DNA of 64,000 nucleotides from a virus: IMG/VR virus record IMGVR_UViG_3300005337_000001, positions 124,001 to 188,000 of that record; one strand, 5' to 3'. Shown piece by piece: positions 25,588 to 33,253 of this stretch (position 1 is its first letter; each line of letters starts with the position of its first letter). The notes under the pieces were generated by a model. It saw only the letters and a program-made list of their open reading frames with translations, ran no database searches and was not told where the DNA came from. The position numbers and the translations under genes were made by a program.

Positions 25588-26963
25588 CAGCACGCGGCTG
25601 GGCCGCGCAACACAGGGCTTCAAACCTGGTGATTGCGCGGCTGTACGTGAAACTGCACGCACCTTACCTCTCGCCGACGTTGTTCGGTCTCATCCCAGTC
25701 CCCATGGCGGACCTGCGTAAGATCGCAGGCGGCCCGCTTGCTGTGACCGAGCGGCTCGTCATGTACTACGACCCGGTATGGGTCGAAGAAGTATCTGTCG
25801 AAGTACTGGCGACTGGTCTCGGCCACGAGTGTATGCACTGCCAGCTCAGACACGTCACTCGCGGCATGAAGTACCCAGACAAGAAACGCTGGAACATTGC
25901 TGGTGATCTCTTCATCAACGGCGCTATGCGCGACGTCAAACGCCAGAAGAAGGTCAGCGGCAAGGCGGTGGGTATGGAGACACCGCTCTGGAACTTCCCA
26001 GAGTGGGCGCACATGCCCGAGGACTACGGCTTCGAGAAAGGGCTCACCGCCGACGCCTACTACCGACTGCTGGAGCAGTTCGAAGGCCCTGCCCCAGAGA
26101 AGAAAGAGGGCAGCAAGGGCGATCCGGGCGGTGAGTCACACATCATGCGTGGCTGCTGCGGCGGTGCAGCTGGAAACCCGCTGGGCGCCGAGCTCGAAGG
26201 CAACCTGAACGAAACCAGAGGCAGGTCCGAGTCCAACGTGCACGCTATCGCCAAAGCGACAGCCAAGGCGATCAAGGCGCACATGGAATCGACAGAGGGC
26301 CGAGGCAACCTGCCAGGTATGTGGTCGGAACTCATCAACGTCAGCGACAAGGTATTCAACGTACCGTGGCGCACAAAGCTCGCCAACGTGCTGCGCTACA
26401 GCATCGGCAAGGCGCGCGTGGGAGGCCTCGACTACAGCATGCACCGCGCGTCGAAGAGGTCGTACCTGCGCGGCATCAGGCTACCCAGCCTGGTGAGCTA
26501 CGACCCGGAGGTCTGGTTCATCGTCGACAGCTCAGGATCGATGGGAAAGGGGCAGCTCTCCGACACGTCGCGCGTCTGCATGGACGTGCTGAAGCAGACT
26601 GGCATCACGCAAGCCTGGTGGATGGAGGCTGACGTCGAGAACAAACGAGAGCCGTTGAAAATCAACGTGCGCGACCTGATGCACATGGAGATCCGTGGTC
26701 GTGGCGGAACCGACTTCCGTCCGGCCGTGAAATTCGCGGCGTCCAGGCGGCCGAAGCCACACATCGTCATCTACATCACCGACGGTGACGGACCAGCACC
26801 GCGCAGACCTCCACAAGGCATCCACTTCATTTGGGTAGTCGTACCATCGCCGTTCCGACGCAGACCTGCCAATTGGGGTGACCTGGTTGTGCTCGAAGAC
26901 GGCTCCAACTTGAAGCCGCTCGGCGCACCCTACGATTGGCCTGACGACGAAGACGCAGCGTGA
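25584..26963 (+). CDS. VWA-domain protein with metallopeptidase-like N-domain, MoxR partner
   Basis: A 459-residue protein starting at GTG that overlaps the ATPase stop. The N-terminal half resembles the putative metallopeptidase domain of VWA-like proteins (DUF2201 type): HECMH matches HExxH, followed by WNIAGDLFINGAM. The C-terminal part is a von Willebrand A domain with a full metal-dependent adhesion site: VDSSGSMGKG, GRGGTDFRPAV and YITDGDG. A Gly/Cys-rich linker (RGCCGGAAGNPLG) joins them. Such proteins act as adaptors that bind metal and substrate for MoxR chaperones. Whether the HExxH is catalytic cannot be told. MoxR/VWA pairs are uncommon in phage genomes as far as I know. Confidence 0.8.
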   Translation: MTARGWAAQHRASNLVIARLYVKLHAPYLSPTLFGLIPVPMADLRKIAGGPLAVTERLVMYYDPVWVEEVSVEVLATGLGHECMHCQLRHVTRGMKYPDKKRWNIAGDLFINGAMRDVKRQKKVSGKAVGMETPLWNFPEWAHMPEDYGFEKGLTADAYYRLLEQFEGPAPEKKEGSKGDPGGESHIMRGCCGGAAGNPLGAELEGNLNETRGRSESNVHAIAKATAKAIKAHMESTEGRGNLPGMWSELINVSDKVFNVPWRTKLANVLRYSIGKARVGGLDYSMHRASKRSYLRGIRLPSLVSYDPEVWFIVDSSGSMGKGQLSDTSRVCMDVLKQTGITQAWWMEADVENKREPLKINVRDLMHMEIRGRGGTDFRPAVKFAASRRPKPHIVIYITDGDGPAPRRPPQGIHFIWVVVPSPFRRRPANWGDLVVLEDGSNLKPLGAPYDWPDDEDAA

Positions 26964-27042
26964 AGTGAAAATACCCCCGACAATCAGGGATAAGAAAGAT
27001 GAAGAGGAACAGCTACACGCTGTCCAAGAAGGAGACTACAAC

Positions 27043-27219
27043 ATGAACCGCATTCTCAAGATTTCGCTCATCTCAGCCGGCGGCGCTGTCGCAACCGCTC
27101 TCGTCAGTGGCCTCAGCTACATCAAAGGCAAGAAGGACGGCATCATGCTGGCCTCCAAGAAGTACGAGTCGCTCAACGCCTCCCCCGAGCGCGCGACGTC
27201 GACTCAGCCGCAAGCGTGA
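27043..27219 (+). CDS. Small single-pass membrane protein
   Basis: A 58-residue protein with AAGGAG 8 bases before its ATG. One hydrophobic helix (ILKISLISAGGAVATALVSG) is followed by a basic loop (YIKGKKDG) and a polar tail. A GTG at 26965 would extend it by 26 polar residues but has no ribosome site. It ends the plus-strand MoxR/VWA operon, so it may anchor that complex to the membrane. Function unknown. Confidence 0.5.
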   Translation: MNRILKISLISAGGAVATALVSGLSYIKGKKDGIMLASKKYESLNASPERATSTQPQA

Positions 27220-27236
27220 GCAGAAGGTGCCGCCTC

Positions 27237-27294
27237 GAATTGGGCACGTCGCATGTTAGGCTTTCCCCCCGGCCGACTGTGACGTGCCCACTTC
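27237..27294. repeat. Long inverted repeat in convergent intergenic region
   Basis: TGGGCACGTC at 27241-27250 is perfectly matched by GACGTGCCCA at 27281-27290, and the arms extend to 14 bases with one mismatch (27237-27250 and 27281-27294). The 30-base spacer contains a run of C. It lies between the plus-strand MoxR operon and the minus-strand portal operon, so it may end transcription from either side or bind a protein. Confidence 0.5.
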
Positions 27295-27309
27295 GGGGCG
27301 GCACGCTGG

Positions 27310-27332
27310 AACGGGGACCTGTCCCGTTCTTT
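27310..27332 (+). terminator. Probable terminator after the MoxR operon
   Basis: AACGGGG-ACCTG-TCCCGTT forms a 7-base stem (one G-T pair) with a 5-base loop, followed by CTTT. It stands 90 bases after the last plus-strand gene and just before the end of the convergent portal gene. The T run is short, so strength is uncertain. Confidence 0.45.
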
Positions 27333-27338
27333 AGCCCT

Positions 27339-29420
27339 TCAAACAGCGCCGGCTGCGCGGCGCGGCGGCAGCTTGTCGGGCATCGGCTTCATGTTGATGC
27401 TGACAGCCGCGTTGCCGTTGGCGCCCAAGCCAGAGTCGCCGCCCGCTGCTGGTTGCTGCTGCGGCTGACCAGGCGGGGCCATCCCTCCACCCGGGGCCAT
27501 CGACTGCAAGAACTGCAACACGAGGTCGGCGAACTCTGGCGACTGCGCGCGCAGCTGCTTGATCTCGAGGAGCTGACTTGCCGGATCCTTCTGCGACAGC
27601 TGCAGCGCTGTTGCCTGAGCCACGGCGGTCAGACTCGAGCCGCCCAGCGAAGGTTGCCCGCCGGCGGCTGGGCTGGTGCCCATGCCCATGTTCTGGCCAG
27701 CGTTGAGCGGGCTGGACATGGCCGCCATAGGACCTGCTGCCGCGCCGGCCTGCGCCGGCATTCCCTCGCTGCCAGCCTGCCCGCCGGGCGGCGCTGCGCC
27801 GGTCTCGGGGCCACCGGGCTCGCCAGGAGCGACCGGAGCGTTGGCTGCAGTCGCCATCTCCTGCTGCGCCTTGGCCTGCATCTTCATCATGATGACCTGC
27901 TGCTCGCCCTGCATCTCAGCCATCGCCAGCTGCTGCTTCTTGGTGGCCTGCAAGCGATTCGAGGTCTCGCGCTCCATGATCTGGTTCTCCTTCTCTTGGT
28001 CGAGATCGGAGTCAGCCAGCAGCGTCGTGTCGGAGACTTTGTTGGCCTGGTTCAGCTGGAACATGAAGGCCTTGCGCTGAATATCGTCGGCCATTTTGAA
28101 CGGCTTGAAGCGAATGTTCGCCAGCGGCCAGTCCAGGTAATCGGCGACGTGCTTCATCGTCCACTTCGCCATGCGCACGTGACGAGACAGGTACGTGATG
28201 AACTGATTCTCGAGCATGCGCATCGACACGTTCGTGCCGGCGTAGCTCATGCCGCCCTTGATGAATTCGAGCGGCACCTGCATGCCGTTGATGAGCTGCT
28301 CGCTCATCGTCTGCATTTCCTGCACCATCAATAGAGCGCGGCCGTCGCCGCCAATGGTCTGGTTGCCGATGGGCAGTGGCAAGATCGGGATGTAGTTCGG
28401 GTCCATACGCCAGCGCGCGATCTCGGCGGCGACGTGGTCACGCCAGTCGACCAGGTTGATGGTCGTGTACGGATCGCTGGTACCCGAGCCGGCCTGCGGG
28501 AAGAGCACGCGCAAGGGCACAATGTGCTCGAGCAGGATGGCCTCCTGCGCCTTCTTCATGATCTGCAGGTAGAACGTGTCCTTCAAGCAGGCCAGGAGCA
28601 GCGGGATGCCCCAACCCCGGTCTTGATCGGCGAGCGTCGGGCGGCGCAGGTGGAAGAACAAGTCCTTCGAGAACGTCACACCCTTCTGCTGACGCAGCGC
28701 CTGGATGAAGATGTCCGGCACCTGCTCGATGGCGTCCTTCTTACCGACGATGATGTCGTTACGCACGCCCGGCGGTATGTTGTAGAAGTACGTGTGCTCG
28801 CCCGAGAGATCCGAGTACGTGACCTCGACGTCCTCCGGGCTCCAGCGCATCATGCGGATGCCACTCTCGTTCTTGAAGTACAAGTCCTTCGATCGCGCCG
28901 TGCCGAGGTTGCCGCAGTGTGGGCAGCTGAGTCTGAACTCGTAGTTCGTGAACACCCAGTGCGGCCGGATGCGCGAAGCCTCCATCTGCTTCTTGCAGCC
29001 AGCGCAAGTGAGGAACTTCTTGAACGGGAAGCTCAGGCTCGTGAGACAGTTGCCGTACGTGTTGTAGTCGAGGCCGCACTCGATTTGAAACGCCTTGTAG
29101 TTCAGGTGATCTATGAAGTACTCCTTCCACCGGTCAGCGACACGGCGGTCGGGGTGGTCGATCATAATCTCGGTGATAGGGTATTCACTGAGCTTGAAGA
29201 CCGTGGCGTTGATGATGGGATTCGTGAGGAAGTAGTAGCGGCACCACCTGAACATCGACTTGATCGTCGTCGGCAGGTACGTGTGTGCGATGTCGAAGAA
29301 CGGCGAGGGGTAGTTCACCCCCTGCGCGGCACCATTGCCCATGCGCGCGCGCGTCTGCGCGAAGCGCAATCCGCCGCCAGGACCGCCGCCAATGCCCAAC
29401 GCGCCGGGGATGCCGCTCAT
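27339..29420 (-). CDS. Portal protein
   Basis: A 693-residue protein with GGAG upstream of its ATG. The first 100 residues match phage portals (YYFLTNPIINATVFKLSEYP), followed by a Cys-pair insertion (LTCAGCKKQ and LSCPHCGN, residues about 135-175) that may bind zinc. The middle holds the stem and wing pattern (GVTFSKDLFFHLRRPTLADQ, then a helix SEQLINGMQVPLEFIKGG). After residue 500 the chain becomes a coiled, Gln/Met-rich tail and then a Gly/Pro/Ala disordered end. It forms the dodecameric DNA gate at the head vertex. Unusually it is far from the terminase gene, separated by the polymerase and MoxR regions. Confidence 0.75.
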   Translation of the reverse strand: MSGIPGALGIGGGPGGGLRFAQTRARMGNGAAQGVNYPSPFFDIAHTYLPTTIKSMFRWCRYYFLTNPIINATVFKLSEYPITEIMIDHPDRRVADRWKEYFIDHLNYKAFQIECGLDYNTYGNCLTSLSFPFKKFLTCAGCKKQMEASRIRPHWVFTNYEFRLSCPHCGNLGTARSKDLYFKNESGIRMMRWSPEDVEVTYSDLSGEHTYFYNIPPGVRNDIIVGKKDAIEQVPDIFIQALRQQKGVTFSKDLFFHLRRPTLADQDRGWGIPLLLACLKDTFYLQIMKKAQEAILLEHIVPLRVLFPQAGSGTSDPYTTINLVDWRDHVAAEIARWRMDPNYIPILPLPIGNQTIGGDGRALLMVQEMQTMSEQLINGMQVPLEFIKGGMSYAGTNVSMRMLENQFITYLSRHVRMAKWTMKHVADYLDWPLANIRFKPFKMADDIQRKAFMFQLNQANKVSDTTLLADSDLDQEKENQIMERETSNRLQATKKQQLAMAEMQGEQQVIMMKMQAKAQQEMATAANAPVAPGEPGGPETGAAPPGGQAGSEGMPAQAGAAAGPMAAMSSPLNAGQNMGMGTSPAAGGQPSLGGSSLTAVAQATALQLSQKDPASQLLEIKQLRAQSPEFADLVLQFLQSMAPGGGMAPPGQPQQQPAAGGDSGLGANGNAAVSINMKPMPDKLPPRRAAGAV

Positions 29421-29423
29421 GAA

Positions 29424-30509
29424 TTACTCCAGGCCTCCACTATTGAAGCCCCTACCATACACGTGCTCAACGGTATGCTGACCAGTATCCCCAGGCTCGC
29501 TCGCCGGTGGGCGTGAGGCCTCTTGCGGAACCTGCGGTTGTTGAACCGGCCGCTTGCCGCGCAGCTTGTCGACGCCCTTGCCTGCCGCGCCGCCGGCGCG
29601 CTCGAGCGCCGTGGACAACGCCGCGCTGCCCGCCAGCGACAGCGGCGCCGCCAGGCCGCCCACGGTACCGCCGACCACACGGCCGAGGCGTTCGGCGCGC
29701 CCTGGCTTCCCGTCGCCCTCCGGCGCGCGCGCGGCGTTCACCGCTGCCAGCGCTGGCAGACCCACCATCATCGCCTTGCCCTTCACACCGGCCGAGTCCC
29801 ACTGCGATTTCACGCCGGCGGAGAGCGTCGGCAGCACGCCGTTGTTTTTCAGGGATTTCGCGTAGCCCGGTAGGCTGGTGAGCCCCATTTCCTGTGCCTT
29901 ATCGGCGGAAGCCAGCGATTTAGCGGCCTGCTGCAGCTTGCCGGACGGCACGCCCGCGCCTGAGCTCAGATCCTTGCCGAGCGCGGCGAGCTCGCGGCGC
30001 GCGGGGGCGGCGCCGGCGCCGATGCGCTCCACAGAGCTCGCTGCGCCGCCTGGTTTCCAGCCCGTGACGCTGTGGACCTGCCGCTGTCCGAAATTGCTCA
30101 GGGATCCCAGCGAGTTATCCATCTTCGACAGCGATTTCGTCGCGGAAAGCACCTTGGTAGGGCTGGCAGCACCCAGCGCAAGCCCGGATCCCGCGCCAAT
30201 TAAGGCCCCTTTGCCCGCGCCGCGCACCGCACCACCCAACCCGCCGCCGAGTGCTGCCAGCGCCGCCCCCGCTCGGCTCGAGCCGCGCTCGCGCGCCGTG
30301 TCGTACGCGTCTTTGCCCCCGCGCGCGCCGCCGACCAGCGCGCCGGCGCCGAGACCGAGACCTAGCCCGCTGCCAAGGCCTGCACCCATGGCTTTGCGCA
30401 CCCCTGAGCGACTCAAATGCGCAAGAAGCTCCTGCGGAACACCCGACGTCTTGTCGAGCTCTGCATGAAACCCCTTCATCAGGGCCGGTGAAAGGGTAAC
30501 TTCAAACAT
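29424..30509 (-). CDS. Gly/Ala-rich virion protein with glycine-zipper stretches
   Basis: A 361-residue protein three bases upstream of the portal start. It has several Gly-rich hydrophobic stretches (GLGSGLGLGLGAGALVGG, then GGGLGGAVRGAGKGALIGAG and VGGTVGGLAAPLSLAG) of the kind seen in membrane-inserting virion proteins. The remainder is basic and helical. The tail is Pro/Gln-rich. No family is recognised. Proteins of this kind next to portals can be ejection proteins that cross the cell membrane with DNA; that is inferred from composition. Confidence 0.5.
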   Translation of the reverse strand: MFEVTLSPALMKGFHAELDKTSGVPQELLAHLSRSGVRKAMGAGLGSGLGLGLGAGALVGGARGGKDAYDTARERGSSRAGAALAALGGGLGGAVRGAGKGALIGAGSGLALGAASPTKVLSATKSLSKMDNSLGSLSNFGQRQVHSVTGWKPGGAASSVERIGAGAAPARRELAALGKDLSSGAGVPSGKLQQAAKSLASADKAQEMGLTSLPGYAKSLKNNGVLPTLSAGVKSQWDSAGVKGKAMMVGLPALAAVNAARAPEGDGKPGRAERLGRVVGGTVGGLAAPLSLAGSAALSTALERAGGAAGKGVDKLRGKRPVQQPQVPQEASRPPASEPGDTGQHTVEHVYGRGFNSGGLE

Positions 30510-31299
30510 GCTTCAAAATGTCGAGCTGCAAACGGAGCCGACGGCGTGTCGACTCGAGGTACGCCCACGATCCTAGCAGCCGCCGAAGCTGCTCGTCCTC
30601 TACCGAGTCGCCAGATGGGGCGCGCCCGCTTGCGCGCACCTCTGGCCAGCGCTCGTTCACTTCTTTGCAGTCGACGGGAAGACCTTCCACGTCGATCTTC
30701 ACAAAATCCAGGGGCGGCTGCGGGCACAGCACGCCGTCGTGCCGGTGCACAGCGGCCAGGTAGGTCTTCACCTCGTCGCTGAAGTTCACGTCGTCACGAA
30801 TTCGGTTGGCAATGTCGACGGCCACCATGCACTCGGCGACGGTGGGCACCTGCATGCGCTGGAAGTCAGCGAACGCGCCGTTGAATGGCGCACAGCAGTG
30901 AATGAACACCTCCCACTTGAGCCAAAAATCGTCGACGAGGTGCAACGCCTTGCAAGCCTGAAGCTTCTCGATATTGATGTCGGCGATGGAGGGCGTTTTG
31001 AAGTCCTCCTGCACGCGCTGCACGATGGTCTCTAGCTCCCAGCCGAGCCAGACCAGGTCGTACTTGCGCAGCAGCATCAAATCGAGGATGAGCGGGTGCG
31101 CGTCGGGGCTGCGAAAGACGTTGCCCACCGAGACGTTCGACGTCTTGGTGATGCTCTCCACCGTCCCGTGAACGGTGGGGTTCTCGCTCTCGTCGCCCTG
31201 CGTGGTCTCGATGACCGTCGTGGGCTCCTCCTCTTGCAAGTGGTGCGGCAGCCGCTGCACGCTCGAGAGGACCTGCTCGAAGATGCCCTCAGGCGACAT
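30502..31299 (-). CDS. Hypothetical virion protein
   Basis: A 265-residue protein started at ATG 31299 (MSPEGIFEQ), overlapping the upstream stop by 11 bases; an earlier ATG at 31335 would lie deep inside the upstream gene. It is acidic and helical with a Trp/Leu-rich centre (DLVWLGWELETIVQRVQEDF, DDFWLKWEVFIHC). The C-terminus overlaps the next gene by 8 bases. The fold reads like a compact alpha protein. No family recognised; operon context suggests a head-tail connector or other minor structural protein. Confidence 0.5.
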   Translation of the reverse strand: MSPEGIFEQVLSSVQRLPHHLQEEEPTTVIETTQGDESENPTVHGTVESITKTSNVSVGNVFRSPDAHPLILDLMLLRKYDLVWLGWELETIVQRVQEDFKTPSIADINIEKLQACKALHLVDDFWLKWEVFIHCCAPFNGAFADFQRMQVPTVAECMVAVDIANRIRDDVNFSDEVKTYLAAVHRHDGVLCPQPPLDFVKIDVEGLPVDCKEVNERWPEVRASGRAPSGDSVEDEQLRRLLGSWAYLESTRRRLRLQLDILKHV

Positions 31300-32629
31300 C
31301 GTGCAAGCCCGTTGCGCTGTTGTCACCGGCAGCACGCGCTAGGCGGCGCTTCTGGTCGACGGGCAACGAGCTGAAGATACCCCATGGGTCCTTCTTGAAT
31401 TCCTTGGCCATCTCTTCGCCGTAATCGATCTTCAGCGAATGGTAGCCCGTGACCGCGTAATTTTCGATTTGCTTCTTGGTGATGTAGTCGTTGCCGTTGA
31501 TCCAGCTGTCACCTTCGTCGGATGCCGTCTTCTGCACGCCGTAGGTCGAGGCGTACGGGTCCATGACCGACTGGTCGTAGCGCCAATCGAGTTGGGCGAG
31601 CTTGTCGAACTCCTCGAGCGCACTACAGAACTGCTCGGGGCCGAGGGCAGCACGGTGCTCGAAGAGCTGATCTAGCACGGCGGCCTGCTTCTCCGTGAGG
31701 TGCGGCCGGCGCGTGTCGAACGCCACCTTGATCTGCTCGACGGGAGCAAAGGTCGTAGAGCCGTACGCCGCTGCGACGTCGTTCACTTCGATGCCGAGCG
31801 CGGAAGCGCGCTTTACCATGTTCGTTGCAAATTCATGGCGCATCTCCGGCGGCATACGGCGGAGATTGTCATCAAAGTACTGGGTAGCTGCCTGCACCTG
31901 GGTGTAGCTATCGAGCGGGTACAAGCCCTGGTAGGCGCTATACTCGTACGGCGCCGCCGCTTCTTTCACCGTGGCGTGCTTGCCGGTCACGTCCACGTAC
32001 GGTCGCAGCCCAGCCGACTTAGCCACGCTGGTGTTGCTAGAGCCTGGCTTACCGGGCGCCACCGCGGCAGACAGATCTCCGGGATCTTGGCTCGGCATCG
32101 TGCTGGTGCCCGAGAGCTCGGCGCTCTTCATCAACGCGCTCATCTGGTGCTGCTGATGCGGCGGCATCACGGTACCGCCGGACATGCGGGTCGCCTGCAG
32201 GTTGTCTTTGATTTGACCGCCCGTGCCCTTCACAATGGAGGGAATCATCGCTGCGTTCATCACAGTGCTGAGGCCGAGAGCGATCTTTTCGAGCTCGTCC
32301 GGCACCTCGATGTTGTACCAGGCGCAGGCCACCTTCAGGTTCTCGGCTGCCGTCTTCTGCGCCTCCGCCGGGAGCTTGTGCCCATGGAGAAAGAAATAGC
32401 TCACATTCAAGAGCGTGTTGCCCTCGTCGACGCAAGCGAACTTTCGGAGGCGGTCGCCATCGTCGAGGAGTACCAGGGCGAAGGCGTCGTCGGGCAGCGC
32501 AGCCAGCTCATCCGAAGAGAGGCGGTGCGCAATCTTCACAGATTCGGGAATTACATCTACGGAGGGGAAGATCGCCCGGAGGTCGTGCGGGTTGTCGTAG
32601 AGGTCCAAGACGATACCTGCCGTTTGCAT
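31289..32629 (-). CDS. Virion protein with K-x-A motifs, first gene of portal operon
   Basis: A 446-residue protein. The N-terminal 100 residues look folded (VLDLYDNPHDLRAIFPS, ALVLLDDGDRLRKFACVD) and the rest is helical with several cluster motifs (AQKTAAEN, LEKIALGL, LMKSAELS, VAKSAGLR, MVKRASAL, TEKQAAVL, VQKTASDE). It has the same signature as proteins of the capsid operon, although 20 kb away. A TATTAT box lies 7 bases before the ATG and there is no Shine-Dalgarno, the arrangement of a leaderless message. Function unknown; a structural role is likely. Confidence 0.55.
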   Translation of the reverse strand: MQTAGIVLDLYDNPHDLRAIFPSVDVIPESVKIAHRLSSDELAALPDDAFALVLLDDGDRLRKFACVDEGNTLLNVSYFFLHGHKLPAEAQKTAAENLKVACAWYNIEVPDELEKIALGLSTVMNAAMIPSIVKGTGGQIKDNLQATRMSGGTVMPPHQQHQMSALMKSAELSGTSTMPSQDPGDLSAAVAPGKPGSSNTSVAKSAGLRPYVDVTGKHATVKEAAAPYEYSAYQGLYPLDSYTQVQAATQYFDDNLRRMPPEMRHEFATNMVKRASALGIEVNDVAAAYGSTTFAPVEQIKVAFDTRRPHLTEKQAAVLDQLFEHRAALGPEQFCSALEEFDKLAQLDWRYDQSVMDPYASTYGVQKTASDEGDSWINGNDYITKKQIENYAVTGYHSLKIDYGEEMAKEFKKDPWGIFSSLPVDQKRRLARAAGDNSATGLHDVA

Positions 32630-32636
32630 GCTCGCA

Positions 32637-32642
32637 ATAATA
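32637..32642 (-). promoter_or_regulatory. Candidate -10 element with leaderless start
   Basis: TATTAT on the minus strand is separated from the ATG at 32629 by only TGCGAGC. A start about 7 bases downstream would fall at the initiation codon. No Shine-Dalgarno is visible. The divergent plus-strand gene at 32705 has a strong AAGGAGG instead. Confidence 0.35.
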
Positions 32643-32704
32643 GACGGTTAGCCGAGAAAAGAAAACAGAGCACTGAATGGACCGGATAGCTCCAAGGAGG
32701 AACG

Positions 32705-33241
32705 TTGCTGAAGCAAAACCATGAAGTCGATACGCCGCCCAGCTGCTTTGGGAAGCACTTCGACGCCACCTCACCAGAATGCAAGGGCGGGCACGACCCG
32801 TCGTTCCGCAACGATGACGAGCAAAGTCGCAACTACAACACGCAGATCCGCGACACCTGCGACTGGGTGCAGAGCTGCTCGAGTCGCATGCAGGCCGGCA
32901 GGAACTTCATACCAGCCAGCAGCTTGGTGAGGCCAACGCAGCCGCCACCAAGCCCGTACCAAACGAGGTTCAACACACCAACACAACCGCAGCCGCAACC
33001 CTGGAGGCCACCAGCATATGCGCCCCAGCAGCCGGGCGCGCACCTGATGTCGATGCAGTTCGGCATTCCGCAGTATCTCTCCGTGCGAGAGCCGCAGACC
33101 TTTGGCGCTAGCTTCGGCAAACGGCTGGCTCGTGAGTCGCTGCGGTCGGTGCTGAAATCAATCGGGCATACGATTGCCCACTTCTTCGATGTCGAAATTC
33201 TTGGTCCTCCACCCGGAGGAGGCAACCCGCCAGAACAGTGA
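32705..33241 (+). CDS. Cys- and Pro-rich protein heading the replication operon
   Basis: A 178-residue protein starting at TTG, 4 bases after AAGGAGG. The N-terminus carries a Cys pattern (PSCFGKHFDATSPECKGG, then CDWVQSC) of a type I have seen in small phage proteins and that may bind zinc. A long Pro/Gln-rich linker (residues about 78-110) connects it to a helical C-terminus (GKRLARESLRSVLKSIGHTI). It is the first gene of the plus-strand replication operon, 12 bases before the helicase gene. Function unknown; a nucleic-acid or replication-complex adaptor is possible. Confidence 0.5.
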   Translation: MLKQNHEVDTPPSCFGKHFDATSPECKGGHDPSFRNDDEQSRNYNTQIRDTCDWVQSCSSRMQAGRNFIPASSLVRPTQPPPSPYQTRFNTPTQPQPQPWRPPAYAPQQPGAHLMSMQFGIPQYLSVREPQTFGASFGKRLARESLRSVLKSIGHTIAHFFDVEILGPPPGGGNPPEQ

Positions 33242-33253
33242 TAGGAGATCGGC

